A DNA stretch of 64,000 bases from Brevundimonas terrae (GTDB lineage Bacteria > Pseudomonadota > Alphaproteobacteria > Caulobacterales > Caulobacteraceae): contig NZ_JAASQT010000001.1 of NCBI RefSeq assembly GCF_011761985.1, positions 620,001 to 684,000 on the forward strand. The letters run 5' to 3'. Positions 1-8,928 of this stretch are shown in pieces (position 1 is the stretch's first letter; the number at the start of each line of letters is the position of its first letter). The notes beneath the pieces are model-generated. The model was not told the DNA's origin and searched no databases. It saw only the letters and a list, made by a program, of their open reading frames with translations. A program made the translations under genes and the position numbers.

Positions 1-300
1 CGTCGTAAAGCCGGTCGTTTTGGAAAAGCCCGCATTGTTCACGAGGCCATCAACCTGAAGGCCGCGCGCCGCGACCGCATTGGCCAGAATACGGGCGGCA
101 TCGGGTGCGCCCAGATCGGCGGTCACCACATGGGCGCGGATATTGTGTCCCGCTTCCAGTTCGGCCGACAAGGCCAGAAGCGGCGCTTCACGGCGGGCGA
201 TCAGGATCAGATCATAACCGCGTGCCGCGCAGACACGGGCGATTTCCGCGCCGATGCCTGCCGATGCGCCGGTAATGGCAATCGTTTTACGCGTCCCCAT
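1..300 (-). CDS. SDR-family oxidoreductase, 3' end cut off by the window
   Basis: The first 100 residues of a short-chain dehydrogenase/reductase are visible; the C-terminus lies outside the window. The Rossmann nucleotide-binding motif TGASAGIG is at residues 10-17 and the structural NNAG motif at 88-91, both at classical SDR positions. Such enzymes oxidise or reduce hydroxyl/carbonyl groups with NAD(P)(H) in the cytoplasm; the substrate cannot be told because the catalytic YxxxK is not in view. The ATG at 300 follows the stop of an Rrf2-type regulator by 20 bp on the same strand, so the two are probably cotranscribed. Confidence 0.9.
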   Translation of the reverse strand, partial: MGTRKTIAITGASAGIGAEIARVCAARGYDLILIARREAPLLALSAELEAGHNIRAHVVTADLGAPDAARILANAVAARGLQVDGLVNNAGFSKTTGFTT

Positions 301-320
301 CGGCTCCCCCGCCTTGGTGT

Positions 321-791
321 TTAGGCCGCCTGAGGACACGAAGCGTGCGGCATCAGCCCCTTGAGGCTGGCCGGATCTTCTTCTAGCAGGTCGGCAATGG
401 TGATCTTTGAAAGCGCCAGAGCCGCTGCATTATCCGCCGCGGTCAGGGCCTTGGCGACCTGACGGGGAATATGCTGGCCGACCGGACAGCCCTGCGCGCC
501 CAACGGCGTCGAACCCAGATGCGCGCAGCCGTTGACGGCCCGCAGCACTTCGTCCAGCGGAATGGTTTCGGGGCGGCGCAGCAGCCACGAGCCACCACTG
601 GCCCCCGGTCGGGTCGCAATCAGGCCACCCTTGGCCAGCAAGGCCGTCACACGGCGGATCACCACCGGATTGGTCGGCACCGACGAGGCGAGAATGGCGC
701 TGGCTACAGCGTCCTTGGCTTCATAGGCCCCCTTGTGGGCCAGATAGGCCAAGGCATGGGCGGCGACCGGAAATTTTTGGCTGTCAGACAT
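321..791 (-). CDS. Rrf2-family transcriptional regulator
   Basis: A 156-residue protein with an N-terminal winged helix-turn-helix (about residues 5-75, including the RPGASGGSWLL wing) typical of the Rrf2 family. Cysteines at 89 and 102 lie in the region where Fe-S-binding Rrf2 members (IscR, NsrR) keep their ligands, but the spacing is wide, and the only other cysteine is near the C-terminus (153), so metal binding is uncertain. An in-frame upstream ATG at 842 is less likely; the ATG at 791 starts the conserved part. It probably controls itself and the SDR gene 20 bp downstream. The inducer is unknown. Confidence 0.85.
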   Translation of the reverse strand: MSDSQKFPVAAHALAYLAHKGAYEAKDAVASAILASSVPTNPVVIRRVTALLAKGGLIATRPGASGGSWLLRRPETIPLDEVLRAVNGCAHLGSTPLGAQGCPVGQHIPRQVAKALTAADNAAALALSKITIADLLEEDPASLKGLMPHASCPQAA

Positions 792-885
792 GATGCATAG
801 GGCTCCAGCCCTTAAGGTAGGCGTTTTGTAACGGTTTAACAACCGATCCGCATCAATGACTGTTTCATATATAGCCTAAGGTCTG

Positions 886-1947
886 TTATGCGCCCGCTTT
901 AAGCGCATAGGCCCATGCGGCATCCGACAGCGGCCCGACCTGCGCCGCCATAGCCTTGGCGTGGTCGCTGGCGGCGGTGCCATCACGCACCCGCCCGCCT
1001 ATGCCCTGACAGATGGCGGCCAGACGGAACAGATTATAGGCCAGCAGCCAGTCGAGGTTTTGAGGCGCACCGAACCCTGTCTGTGCGCCATAGCGTTCGG
1101 CCAATTCCTCGATCGAGGGAATGCCCAGCGTCTTGATGTCGGCCCCCAGAAGGCCGTTTCGCAAACTGGCCGGAATGGCATAGGCAATCAGCAGATAGGA
1201 AAAGTCCGCCATCGGATCGCCCAGCGTCGACAACTCCCAGTCCAGCACGGCTTTGACCTTGGCCTCGCGGGCATCGAGGATCATATTATCGAGGCGAAAA
1301 TCGCCGTGAACGATGCGGGTAGGGCCTTCGGGCGGCAGGGTATTGGGCAGGAAGTCAATCAAACGATCCATCGCCGGAACCGGATCGATCTCCGAGGCGC
1401 GATACTGCTTGGTCCAGCGCCCGACCTGACGGGCGAAATAATTACCCGGCTTACCATAGTCGCCAAGGCCGATCTTTTGCGGCTCCAGACGGTGTAGCGC
1501 AGCCAAGGTGTCGACCTGCTCGAACCAGATGGCGCGGCGCTCATCCGGTGTGCAGTCGGGCAGTTTCAAATCCCAGAAGATGCGCCCCTCGACCTTGTCC
1601 ATGACATAGAAGATCGAGCCAAGGACAGTATCGTCCGTACACAGCGCAAAGGGTTTGGCGGCCGGAAAACCTTGCGCATGAAGGGCCGAAATCACGGCAA
1701 ACTCGCGATCAACCGCGTGGGCACTGGCCAGCAGCGTGCCCGGCGGCTTGCGGCGCAGGACGTATTTTTGGCGCGGGGTAACAAGCTCGTAGGTCGGGTT
1801 GGACTGGCCGCCCTTGAACTGGCGCACCTCAAGCGGGCCTTCAAACCCCTCGACATGGGCTTTCATCCAGCTTTCGAGAACCGGCATGTCCAGCGCATGG
1901 CGAGGATCGACCTCGCGCGTGCCAGAAAACGTCGCTTGAGCGTCCAT
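886..1947 (-). CDS. Phosphotransferase (APH/choline kinase fold, ACAD10-N-terminus-like)
   Basis: A 353-residue aminoglycoside-phosphotransferase-fold protein. The catalytic loop HGDFRLDN is at residues 214-221 and the metal-binding DWELS at 236-240; the N-terminal FKGGQSNPTYEL and VLRRKPPG stretches resemble the family found beside acyl-CoA dehydrogenases (the N-terminal domain of ACAD10/11). Members are thought to phosphorylate small hydroxylated molecules rather than antibiotics. The gene begins 17 bp after glpK on the same strand and is probably in its operon. The substrate is not deducible. Confidence 0.85.
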   Translation of the reverse strand: MDAQATFSGTREVDPRHALDMPVLESWMKAHVEGFEGPLEVRQFKGGQSNPTYELVTPRQKYVLRRKPPGTLLASAHAVDREFAVISALHAQGFPAAKPFALCTDDTVLGSIFYVMDKVEGRIFWDLKLPDCTPDERRAIWFEQVDTLAALHRLEPQKIGLGDYGKPGNYFARQVGRWTKQYRASEIDPVPAMDRLIDFLPNTLPPEGPTRIVHGDFRLDNMILDAREAKVKAVLDWELSTLGDPMADFSYLLIAYAIPASLRNGLLGADIKTLGIPSIEELAERYGAQTGFGAPQNLDWLLAYNLFRLAAICQGIGGRVRDGTAASDHAKAMAAQVGPLSDAAWAYALKAGA

Positions 1948-1964
1948 ACTTTTCCCCTCGCCGT

Positions 1965-3467
1965 CTATTCGTCCTGTGCGGCGACGATGGCGGCTTTTAC
2001 AGCCCTGCGCCAGCCCTTGAGGAGCATCGTTCTTTCATCCTCGCCCATCCTGGGCTTCCAGACAGCAGGGGCGGTTTGCGGCGGGCTCCAGACCGTATCG
2101 GTGACACCCGCACCAAAGGCCGCAAGGCGGGCCGCGCCCAGTGCGGTCATTTCCTGAAACGCCGGACGCTCGACCTCGATGGCGCATACATCGGCAATGA
2201 ACTGCATGACAAAGGCATTGGCTGTCACACCGCCATCCACCCGAAGGCGCTTCAGCTTTGGCGCACCGTCTTTTTCCAAAGCCTCCAGCAGGTCAAAAGT
2301 CTGGTAGGCTAGGCTTTCCAGCGCCGCACGCACCAGATGGGCGGGGCCGCTGTCGCGGGTCAGGCCGATGACCGTGCCACGGGCATCCGGCTCCCACCAG
2401 GGCGCGCCTAAACCTGTAAAGCCCGGCACCAGATAGACACCGCCATTATCGGGCAAGGTCTGGGCTATGGCCTCTGACTGTCGTGAATCCGAGAGCGCCT
2501 TCAGGCCGTCACGCAGCCACTGCACTGCCGAACCAGCCGAAAAGATCGAGCCTTCCAGCGCATAGCGGACCTTGCCGTCCGCCGCCCAGCCCATAGTGGC
2601 CAAAAGACGGGCCTTGGATTTGACGATCTTCTCGCCCGTATTGGCGACCAGAAACGCCCCTGTGCCATAGGTGATCTTGGCCTCCCCTGCCTCCAGCGCG
2701 CCGTGACCGACAAGGGCCGATTGCTGATCGCCCGCAACGCCGTGGATCGGCACAGCCTTGCCCAGCAGGCTGGGTTCGCAGTCCCCGAAACGGGCATCGC
2801 TGGGCCGGATTTCCGGCAGGGCCGCAAGCGGTACGCCGAACAGTTCACATAGGGATGGCGACCAGTTGAGGGTTTGCAGCGCCATCAGATTTGTGCGCGC
2901 CGCATTGGTTACATCGGTGACGTGGCTTTGCCCGCCGGTCAGTTTCCACATCAGCCAGCTGTCGATAGTGCCGAGCTTGATTTCCCCTGCCTTGGCCCGC
3001 TCGCGACCATTTTCGACCCTGTCCAACAGCCACGCATATTTCGAGGCCGAGAAATAAGGATCGAGGATCAGGCCCGTTTGCGCCCTCACCGCCTCTTCAT
3101 GCCCTGCCGCTTTCAGTGCATCCATTTCGGGTGCGGTGCGGCGGTCCTGCCAGACAATGGCCCGATGCAGCGGCTCGCCGGTTTGCACATCCCAGATCAC
3201 CGAGGTCTCGCGCTGGTTGGTGATACCGATCGCGGCGAAGCGTTCGATACCGCCCGCCTTGGTCACCACTTCACGGCAGGTCTGCAAAACGGCCCGCCAG
3301 ATTTCAGCGGCATCATGCTCGACCCAACCCGAGTGCGGGAAGTGCTGGGCCAGTTCGATCTGGCTGACGGCCAGCACCGAAAACACGCCCTTGTCCGACA
3401 CCTCGAAGGCGATGGCGCGGGTGGAGGTGGTGCCTTGGTCAATCGACAGGATGAGCGCATTTTTCAT
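1965..3467 (-). CDS. glpK: Glycerol kinase
   Basis: A 500-residue FGGY-family kinase that phosphorylates glycerol to sn-glycerol 3-phosphate using ATP. The N-terminal phosphate-binding loop DQGTTSTRA is at residues 10-18. Further hallmarks are TNQRET, IVWQDRR, the GxxGDQQSAL stretch and FTGLGAPWWEPDARG. Two adjacent ATG codons (3470 and 3467) are possible starts and a longer in-frame extension to 3521 looks spurious. It is divergent from the dehydratase gene that starts at 3514, leaving only about 45 bp for both promoters. gpsA at 23.5 kb provides the next enzyme of glycerol 3-phosphate metabolism but is not linked. Confidence 0.96.
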   Translation of the reverse strand: MKNALILSIDQGTTSTRAIAFEVSDKGVFSVLAVSQIELAQHFPHSGWVEHDAAEIWRAVLQTCREVVTKAGGIERFAAIGITNQRETSVIWDVQTGEPLHRAIVWQDRRTAPEMDALKAAGHEEAVRAQTGLILDPYFSASKYAWLLDRVENGRERAKAGEIKLGTIDSWLMWKLTGGQSHVTDVTNAARTNLMALQTLNWSPSLCELFGVPLAALPEIRPSDARFGDCEPSLLGKAVPIHGVAGDQQSALVGHGALEAGEAKITYGTGAFLVANTGEKIVKSKARLLATMGWAADGKVRYALEGSIFSAGSAVQWLRDGLKALSDSRQSEAIAQTLPDNGGVYLVPGFTGLGAPWWEPDARGTVIGLTRDSGPAHLVRAALESLAYQTFDLLEALEKDGAPKLKRLRVDGGVTANAFVMQFIADVCAIEVERPAFQEMTALGAARLAAFGAGVTDTVWSPPQTAPAVWKPRMGEDERTMLLKGWRRAVKAAIVAAQDE

Positions 3468-3513
3468 CATCACAGTTATGCAGATGACACCGGCACACGT
3501 TAAGAGATTTGTT

Positions 3514-4488
3514 ATGCACACACCTTCCTATGCCGGTGTTCTCGACGCCGCCCGCCAGATCGCTCCTGCTATTGTCCGCACGCCGCTGATCGAACATCCG
3601 GCCTTGAATGCCGTGGTCGGGGGTCGTGTTCTGATGAAGGCCGAGAGCCTTCAGGTGGCAGGTGCCTTCAAATATCGCGGGGCCTATAACCGCATCAGCC
3701 GGCTGAGCGCCGAGGAACGGGTGCGCGGTATCGTGGCCTATTCATCCGGCAACCATGCGCAGGCTTCTGCGGCTGCGGCCAAGGCTATGGGTGCGCCCGC
3801 CGTTATCGTCATGCCGTCCGACAGCCCGAAGATTAAAATCGAGGGCGTCAAAAGTTTTGGCGGAGAGGTGCGCCTCTATGACCGCTGGAGCGAAAGCCGC
3901 GAGGCTATCGGGGCCGAGATCGCCCGCGAGCGCGGCAGCATCCTTGTTCCGCCATTCGATGATCCCTTCATTATCGAGGGTCAGGGCACCTGTGCGCTGG
4001 AGCTTCAGGATGATGCCGATGGCCCGATCGACCAGCTTTTGTGCGGAGCATCCGGCGGTGGCCTGATCGCCGGTATCAATCTGGTCATGGCCGAGCGCAG
4101 CCCCGACACCGCCGTCTATGTGGTCGAGCCCGAAGCCTTTGACGATACCCGCCGCTCGCTGGAAGCAGGCACCCCTACCCCGCATCCCAAGGGCGCGCCG
4201 TCCATCTGTGATGCCCTGATGGCTCCTGTGCCGGGCCAGATCACCTTCCCGATCAACCAGCGCCTGTCGGGGGCTTTGACGGTTTCGGATGCCGAGGTGT
4301 GCGAGGCCATGCGCTTTGCCTTCCGCCATCTGAAACTGGTCATCGAACCGGGTGGTGCAGTGTCGCTGGCCGCCCTGCTGGCGGGCAAGATCGAGGCGCG
4401 GGACAGGACCACCGCCATCATCGTCTCGGGCGGCAATGTCGATCCGCAGCAATTTGCCGACATCATCACCGGCCGCTTCAACGGCTAG
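3514..4488 (+). CDS. Threonine/serine dehydratase-family PLP enzyme
   Basis: A 324-residue fold-type II PLP enzyme. The Schiff-base lysine sits in AGAFKYRG (K53), the phosphate-contacting motif SSGNHAQ is at 77-83, a glycine loop GASGGG lies mid-protein, and the closing VSGGN motif is near the C-terminus. There is no C-terminal ACT regulatory domain, so it is the short catabolic or serine-racemase-like type rather than biosynthetic IlvA. Likely reactions are threonine/serine deamination, serine racemisation, or hydroxyaspartate ammonia-lyase activity; sequence alone does not separate these. I chose the ATG at 3514 because AAGAG lies just upstream. Reading further upstream would run into glpK. 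Confidence 0.88.
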   Translation: MHTPSYAGVLDAARQIAPAIVRTPLIEHPALNAVVGGRVLMKAESLQVAGAFKYRGAYNRISRLSAEERVRGIVAYSSGNHAQASAAAAKAMGAPAVIVMPSDSPKIKIEGVKSFGGEVRLYDRWSESREAIGAEIARERGSILVPPFDDPFIIEGQGTCALELQDDADGPIDQLLCGASGGGLIAGINLVMAERSPDTAVYVVEPEAFDDTRRSLEAGTPTPHPKGAPSICDALMAPVPGQITFPINQRLSGALTVSDAEVCEAMRFAFRHLKLVIEPGGAVSLAALLAGKIEARDRTTAIIVSGGNVDPQQFADIITGRFNG

Positions 4489-4557
4489 GCCTAGCCGCTT
4501 GCATTTGCCACCGGACAACGCAACCTTGCGCCCTTACTCAAAGGGGGAGTTTGCCTG

Positions 4558-5031
4558 ATGGCTTCTGCACATAATCTGCCGTCCATGGTCGGCACCGAGG
4601 TCGGCCTTAGCCGCTGGTTCGAGATCGATCAGGCGCGCATCGACGCCTTTGCCAAGATCACCGAGGACGAGCAGTTCATCCATGTCGATCCCGACATGGC
4701 CAAACACACCCCGTTTGGCGGCACGATTGCTCACGGTTTCCTGACCCTCAGCCTCGCCTCGGCCATGAGCTATGATGCGGTGGCGACACTGGACGGCGTG
4801 GTCATGGGCGTGAACTACGGCTTCGACCGTCTGCGGTTCCTGTCCCCCGTCAAGGCGGGCAAGCGCGTGCGCGGACGCTTTGTCCTCAAGGATGCCCAGA
4901 ACAAGGGCTCGGACGGCTCTACCACCCGCTGGCTGTTAACCCACGAACTGACGGTCGAGATCGAAGGCGAGGACAAGCCCGCCCTGATCGCCGATTGGCT
5001 GTCGATGCAGATGGTGCGTGAGGGCGATTGA
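4558..5031 (+). CDS. MaoC-family hot-dog dehydratase
   Basis: A 157-residue single hot-dog domain protein. The active-site stretch FAKITEDEQFIHVDP followed by FGGTIAHGFLTLSL contains the Asp/His pair expected of R-specific enoyl-CoA hydratases (MaoC/PhaJ-like). It would hydrate trans-2-enoyl-CoA or a related acyl-CoA in fatty-acid or PHA metabolism; a phasin-like gene occurs at 22.7 kb but is not adjacent. The start at 4558 follows a good AAAGGGGGAG ribosome-binding site. The gene ends before a parS-like site and a terminator. Confidence 0.9.
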   Translation: MASAHNLPSMVGTEVGLSRWFEIDQARIDAFAKITEDEQFIHVDPDMAKHTPFGGTIAHGFLTLSLASAMSYDAVATLDGVVMGVNYGFDRLRFLSPVKAGKRVRGRFVLKDAQNKGSDGSTTRWLLTHELTVEIEGEDKPALIADWLSMQMVREGD

Positions 5032-5058
5032 GCCCACGGCGTCCAAAGCCGCTCTTAA

Positions 5059-5074
5059 TGTTCCACGTGAAACC
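5059..5074. promoter_or_regulatory. parS-like ParB-binding site 1
   Basis: The 16-mer TGTTCCACGTGAAACC matches the bacterial parS consensus TGTTNCACGTGAAACA at all positions but the last. It lies between convergent genes, where no promoter is needed, which fits a centromere rather than a transcription-factor site. A second such site is at 16691. ParB loads at parS near the origin to drive chromosome segregation. Confidence 0.8.
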
Positions 5075-5119
5075 AAGCCGCTGATAACAGCCGTCATTTA
5101 GGCTCAGCAGGCAAAAGAA

Positions 5120-5153
5120 AAGCGGCGACATTTCATGCCGCCGCTTCATTTTT
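5120..5153. terminator. Bidirectional intrinsic terminator
   Basis: Inverted repeat AAGCGGCG (5120-5127) / CGCCGCTT (5139-5146) followed by CATTTTT on the + strand, and preceded by an A-rich run that gives a T-tract on the - strand. It sits between the convergent MaoC and Gfo/Idh/MocA genes. Confidence 0.8.
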
Positions 5154-5170
5154 CCAAGTCGAGGTTTCGA

Positions 5171-6091
5171 CTATTCAGCCAGACAGCGCAGGGCCACTTC
5201 GAGGTTGCGGAGGCCGTCTTCGCCGGTGACGGCGGGGGCATCGCCGGTCTTGATGGCGGTGGCGAAGGCTTCCAGCTCTTTCTTGAGCGGCTCGTTCGGC
5301 CACGAGTTCAGCATGCGGGTGGAATAGGAACCGTCCGGCTGCTGGCCGAAATATTCAGTGACCTGACGGGTAATCAGATCGGCCACCACGAAGCGGGACT
5401 TGGTCGCGACCTGCAGGGTGCGGGTCTTGTAGGGCGTGACCCAGTTGGTGGTGATGTGGGCGATGGTGCCGTTGTCCATGCGGAACTGCAGCAGGGCCGA
5501 GTCCTCGCGCGAGGCGTGGGTATGGCCCAGCAGGGACTGTACCTCGGCCATTTCCGAACCGGTCAGGTGACGGATGATGTCGATGTCATGCACCGCCAGA
5601 TCGATGACCACACCGACCTCGCCCATGCGCGGCGGGAACGGGCCGACGCGGGTGATCTGGATGGAGATGATCTCGTCATCGGCAATGGCGCGTTTTACGG
5701 TTTCGACCGCCGGATTGAAACGCTCGACATGGCCGACCATCAAGACGCGGTTATTGGCGCGGGCGGCATCGATAATGCGCTGGGATTCCGCAACCGTCGG
5801 GGCAATGGGCTTTTCGACCAGCACATGCACACCGCGTTCCAGCAGCGCCACAGCCGTATCGGCATGGAAGCGGTTGGGTGTGGCCACCACAGCCGCATCA
5901 ATGCCCGAGGCCACAAAGGCATCAAGGTCGGTATAGGCGCTGGCCTCATAGGCGGCGGCGACACCGTCGGCGGTTACGCCATCGGGATCAAACACCGCCA
6001 TCAGGTCGAACTCGCGCATGTCATTGGCGACGCGGGCATGGTTGCGGCCCATAACGCCGGCACCGGCGACACCCAGTTTCAGTGCGTTCAT
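5171..6091 (-). CDS. Gfo/Idh/MocA oxidoreductase, WbpB/WlbA-like sugar-nucleotide dehydrogenase
   Basis: A 306-residue NAD-dependent oxidoreductase. The N-terminal Rossmann motif GVAGAGVMGRNHARV is at about residues 7-21, and the family motif EKPIAPTVAESQ at about 97-108 contains the conserved Glu-Lys-Pro. Its start lies 4 bp downstream of the stop of a DegT-type aminotransferase. This pairing is known from WbpB/WbpE (WlbA/WlbC), where UDP-GlcNAc-uronate is oxidised at C3 and then transaminated. I infer that these two genes make a 3-amino nucleotide sugar for a surface glycan. The upstream in-frame ATG at 6184 would overlap the aminotransferase by about 90 bp and is rejected. Confidence 0.88.
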   Translation of the reverse strand: MNALKLGVAGAGVMGRNHARVANDMREFDLMAVFDPDGVTADGVAAAYEASAYTDLDAFVASGIDAAVVATPNRFHADTAVALLERGVHVLVEKPIAPTVAESQRIIDAARANNRVLMVGHVERFNPAVETVKRAIADDEIISIQITRVGPFPPRMGEVGVVIDLAVHDIDIIRHLTGSEMAEVQSLLGHTHASREDSALLQFRMDNGTIAHITTNWVTPYKTRTLQVATKSRFVVADLITRQVTEYFGQQPDGSYSTRMLNSWPNEPLKKELEAFATAIKTGDAPAVTGEDGLRNLEVALRCLAE

Positions 6092-6095
6092 AGTC

Positions 6096-7253
6096 TTAAG
6101 CCTTAAACGAGAGAACGGCGGCGATGATCTTGTCTTGCGTGGCCTCGTCCAGATCCGAGTGCATCGGCAAGCTGATGACCACATCCATCAGACGCTCGGT
6201 TTCAGGCAGGCCACCGGCACCGCGCGGGAACATCTCATAGGCCGGCTGCATGTGCAGCGGGATAGGATAATAGACGGCGGTCGGCACGCCCTGTTCTTTC
6301 AGGTGCGCGGCCAGAGCATCGCGGTTCGAATGCTCGATCGTGTATTGCGCCCAGTTCGAGACGTTGCCTTCCGGCACGTCCGGCACCTTGGCAACGTGTG
6401 CGCGCAGGGCGTCGTTATAACGCTTGGCGATGCGGTTACGCCATTCGATCTCCTGACCGAACACATTCAGCTTTTCGATCAGAACCGCGGCCTGAATGGT
6501 GTCCAGACGGCTGTTCAGGCCGATACGCATGTTGAGATATTTCGGGTCGTGATCAAAGGTGCGGCCTTCAAGGTCCACGCCGACGGCCTTGCCGTGCACG
6601 CGGATGGAATCCATCAGCTGGGCCAGTTCGTCATCATTGGTCAGAACCGCGCCGCCGTCGCCATAGCAACCGAGCGGCTTGGCAGGGAAGAAGCTGGTGG
6701 TGGTGACATCGGCCCACGTCAGCGGATGCTGGCCGTTGATCGTGCAGCCGAAGCCCTGCGCCGAGTCCGAGATCAGTTTCAGGCCGTGCTGATCGCAGAT
6801 GGCCTTGATGGCCGGATAGTCTGCCGGTTGACCAAACAGGTCCACAGCGATGACCGCACGTGGGGTCAGACGACCTTCAGCCTTGATGGCGTCAATGGCC
6901 GCAGCCAGCTTGGCTGGGGCCATATTATAGGTGACCGGATCAACATCCACGAACACCGGTTCGGCACCGAACCACGGCACAACCTCGGCGGTGGCGGCAA
7001 AGGTGAAGCTGGGCACGAAGACGGCATCACCGGCCTTGATGTCCCATGCCATCAGCGGCAGGGCCAGTGCGTCGGTGCCGTTGGCGCAACCCAGCGCATG
7101 CTTGGCCTTGCCGAAGGCGGCGAGGTCAGCCTCGAACTGGCGCACTTGCGGGCCCATTACCCATGCGCCGCCGACGACAGCCTCGGCCACAGCGGCTTCG
7201 ATCTTGCCGTTCAGGCGTACACGTTGGGCTTGCAGGTCAATAAAGGGGATCAT
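6096..7253 (-). CDS. DegT/DnrJ/EryC1/StrS-family sugar aminotransferase, WbpE-like
   Basis: A 385-residue PLP-dependent aminotransferase of the sugar-nucleotide type, beginning MIPFIDLQAQ as is typical. The PLP lysine lies in TTSFFPAKPLGCYGDGG. It would transfer an amino group from glutamate to a 3-keto (or 4-keto) nucleotide sugar. It is the first gene of a two-gene operon with the dehydrogenase that follows after 4 bp, and together they resemble the wbpB-wbpE part of UDP-2,3-diamino sugar synthesis. Partner acetyltransferases are not in the neighbourhood, so the final sugar is unknown. Confidence 0.92.
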   Translation of the reverse strand: MIPFIDLQAQRVRLNGKIEAAVAEAVVGGAWVMGPQVRQFEADLAAFGKAKHALGCANGTDALALPLMAWDIKAGDAVFVPSFTFAATAEVVPWFGAEPVFVDVDPVTYNMAPAKLAAAIDAIKAEGRLTPRAVIAVDLFGQPADYPAIKAICDQHGLKLISDSAQGFGCTINGQHPLTWADVTTTSFFPAKPLGCYGDGGAVLTNDDELAQLMDSIRVHGKAVGVDLEGRTFDHDPKYLNMRIGLNSRLDTIQAAVLIEKLNVFGQEIEWRNRIAKRYNDALRAHVAKVPDVPEGNVSNWAQYTIEHSNRDALAAHLKEQGVPTAVYYPIPLHMQPAYEMFPRGAGGLPETERLMDVVISLPMHSDLDEATQDKIIAAVLSFKA

Positions 7254-7465
7254 GGTTTCGCTCTCCACACGGTCGGGGGCGGCGCACATCAGTGCGCGTC
7301 ACATACGAATTGTCACTTTCCTAGCAAATCCACGGCCATGCAGTAAAACGCCGAAAGGTCACTTCGCGTTGCCGGATGCAACGAAGCTGTCACAAAGCGG
7401 CGTGGTCAAACCCGCTATGTCGGGTTATGGGCAGCGATAGCCCCGAAACGAAATGGTGATGGATT

Positions 7466-7975
7466 ATGAGCCGCCCTGCTGCCTTTCTCGACCGTGACGG
7501 TGTCCTGATCCATGATTGCGGCTATCCGCACCGGCCCGACCAGCTACAGATGATGCCGGGGGCCGCCGAGGCCGTGAAGCGTTTGAACGATGCGGGCTAT
7601 GTCACCGTCATCGTCACCAACCAGTCCGGTATTGCGCGTGGCTATTTCTCCGAAGACACCATGCATGCCTTCCACAAACTGCTGCTGGCGGAACTGGCCA
7701 AGGGTGGCGCAACGATTGATGCCATCTATTTCTGCCCCTTCCACAAGGTAGCGGTAGAGCATCGCTACCAGCATCCCGACCACCCCGATCGCAAGCCGAA
7801 CCCCGGCATGTTGGTACGAGCGGCGGCCGATCTGGACCTGAGCCTAGACGAAAGTTCGATCATGATCGGCGACAATCTGTCGGACATGCAGGCCGCCAAA
7901 AACGCCGGCGTACGGGGCTTTCACTTCACTGGCGGCAATCTGGACGACCTCGTATCGACCATAGTCGGCGGCTGA
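7466..7975 (+). CDS. gmhB: D-glycero-D-manno-heptose 1,7-bisphosphate 7-phosphatase
   Basis: A 169-residue HAD-superfamily phosphatase of the HisB-N/GmhB type. The catalytic DxD is in FLDRDGVLIHDCGYP (D9, D11), motif II in VTNQSGIARGYF, and motif III/IV in RKPNPGM and MIGDNLSDMQAA. GmhB removes the 7-phosphate in ADP-heptose synthesis for lipopolysaccharide core. The GCGGYPH-like Zn-binding loop region is only partly conserved (CPFHKVAVEHRYQHPDHP). It stands alone without other gmh genes here. A related nucleotidyl-sugar phosphatase role cannot be excluded. Confidence 0.88.
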   Translation: MSRPAAFLDRDGVLIHDCGYPHRPDQLQMMPGAAEAVKRLNDAGYVTVIVTNQSGIARGYFSEDTMHAFHKLLLAELAKGGATIDAIYFCPFHKVAVEHRYQHPDHPDRKPNPGMLVRAAADLDLSLDESSIMIGDNLSDMQAAKNAGVRGFHFTGGNLDDLVSTIVGG

Positions 7976-8046
7976 TCGACATTTCCATTTTTGGTGAATA
8001 ACCTGTCCCTGACTGCATGACTGAAGGGGCGGGCCAAGGGGACGAG

Positions 8047-8928
8047 ATGAGTATGTCCGATATCGTGTTTTCCGAGTTTCACTGGACCAGTGAAGACGGC
8101 CTGAAACTCTATGGGCGCGATTATCAGCCCAAGGGCGAGGTACGCCCCCTGCCCGTCATCGCCATTCACGGCCTGACGCGCAACAGCGCCGATTTTGACA
8201 GCATTGCCAGCCTGTTGTGCGAAGAAGGCTATCGCGTACTGGCCGTCGATGTGCGCGGGCGCGGAAAATCCGGTCGCGCTGGCGATCCGATGACCTATGT
8301 GCCGCCTGTCTATGCGAGCGACATCGCCGCCCTGCTGGACCAGAAAAATATCGCGCGGGCCATCTTCATGGGCACCTCCATGGGCGGCCTGATCACCATG
8401 TGTCTGGCGGCTGTGCGCCCGCAAGCAATTGCGGCGACCATCCTCAATGATGTCGGACCCGAAGTGGCCCCAGAGGGTCTGGCCCGCATTGCCGCCTATA
8501 CGGGCAAGCCGGTGACCATCACCAACTGGGCCGGTGCAACGGACTATGCCCGCGTCATCAACGAAGTGGCTTTCCCCCATTATGACGACAGCGACTGGGA
8601 GGCCTTTGCCCGTCGTATCTTCGTCGAGAATGCCGAGGGCGTTCCGGTGCTGGCCTATGATCCCGATATCTCGGCCCCGATCCGTGCCGGTGGCGCAGCG
8701 GCGCTGGTGCCGGACCTGTGGCAGCTGTTCCGCACACTGGCCGAGCGTCCGACCCTGATCGTGCGCGGCGGCACGTCCGACCTGCTCAGCACCTCGATTG
8801 CCGCGCGAATGCTGGACGAAGGCGCAAAAGCCGCTCTGGTCGAGATACCCGATATCGGCCACGCCCCGATGCTGGACGAACCGGAGGCCAGCGAGGCCAT
8901 TCTGGATTTCCTGTCCCGACAGGCATGA
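8047..8928 (+). CDS. Alpha/beta-hydrolase
   Basis: A 293-residue alpha/beta-hydrolase-fold protein. The oxyanion region AIHGLTRNSADF is near residues 38-49, the nucleophile elbow GTSMGG contains the catalytic serine, and the last His lies in IGHAPMLDEP near the C-terminus, giving a complete Ser-Asp-His triad. The substrate is not predictable; relatives include esterases, proline-iminopeptidase-like and dehalogenase-like enzymes. I prefer the ATG at 8047 over 8017 because AAGGGGACGAG directly precedes it. Confidence 0.85.
   Translation: MSMSDIVFSEFHWTSEDGLKLYGRDYQPKGEVRPLPVIAIHGLTRNSADFDSIASLLCEEGYRVLAVDVRGRGKSGRAGDPMTYVPPVYASDIAALLDQKNIARAIFMGTSMGGLITMCLAAVRPQAIAATILNDVGPEVAPEGLARIAAYTGKPVTITNWAGATDYARVINEVAFPHYDDSDWEAFARRIFVENAEGVPVLAYDPDISAPIRAGGAAALVPDLWQLFRTLAERPTLIVRGGTSDLLSTSIAARMLDEGAKAALVEIPDIGHAPMLDEPEASEAILDFLSRQA

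Noticed and set aside
861..873. TTTCATATATA-type motif shared upstream of both Rrf2 genes (also near 39325)
   Set aside because: It is just as well explained as an AT-rich -10 region; two short matches are not enough.
6018..7346. Long + strand open frame opposite the aminotransferase and dehydrogenase genes
   Set aside because: It is antisense to two well-recognised enzymes; the GC-rich codon pattern opens the opposite strand. No recognisable domain.
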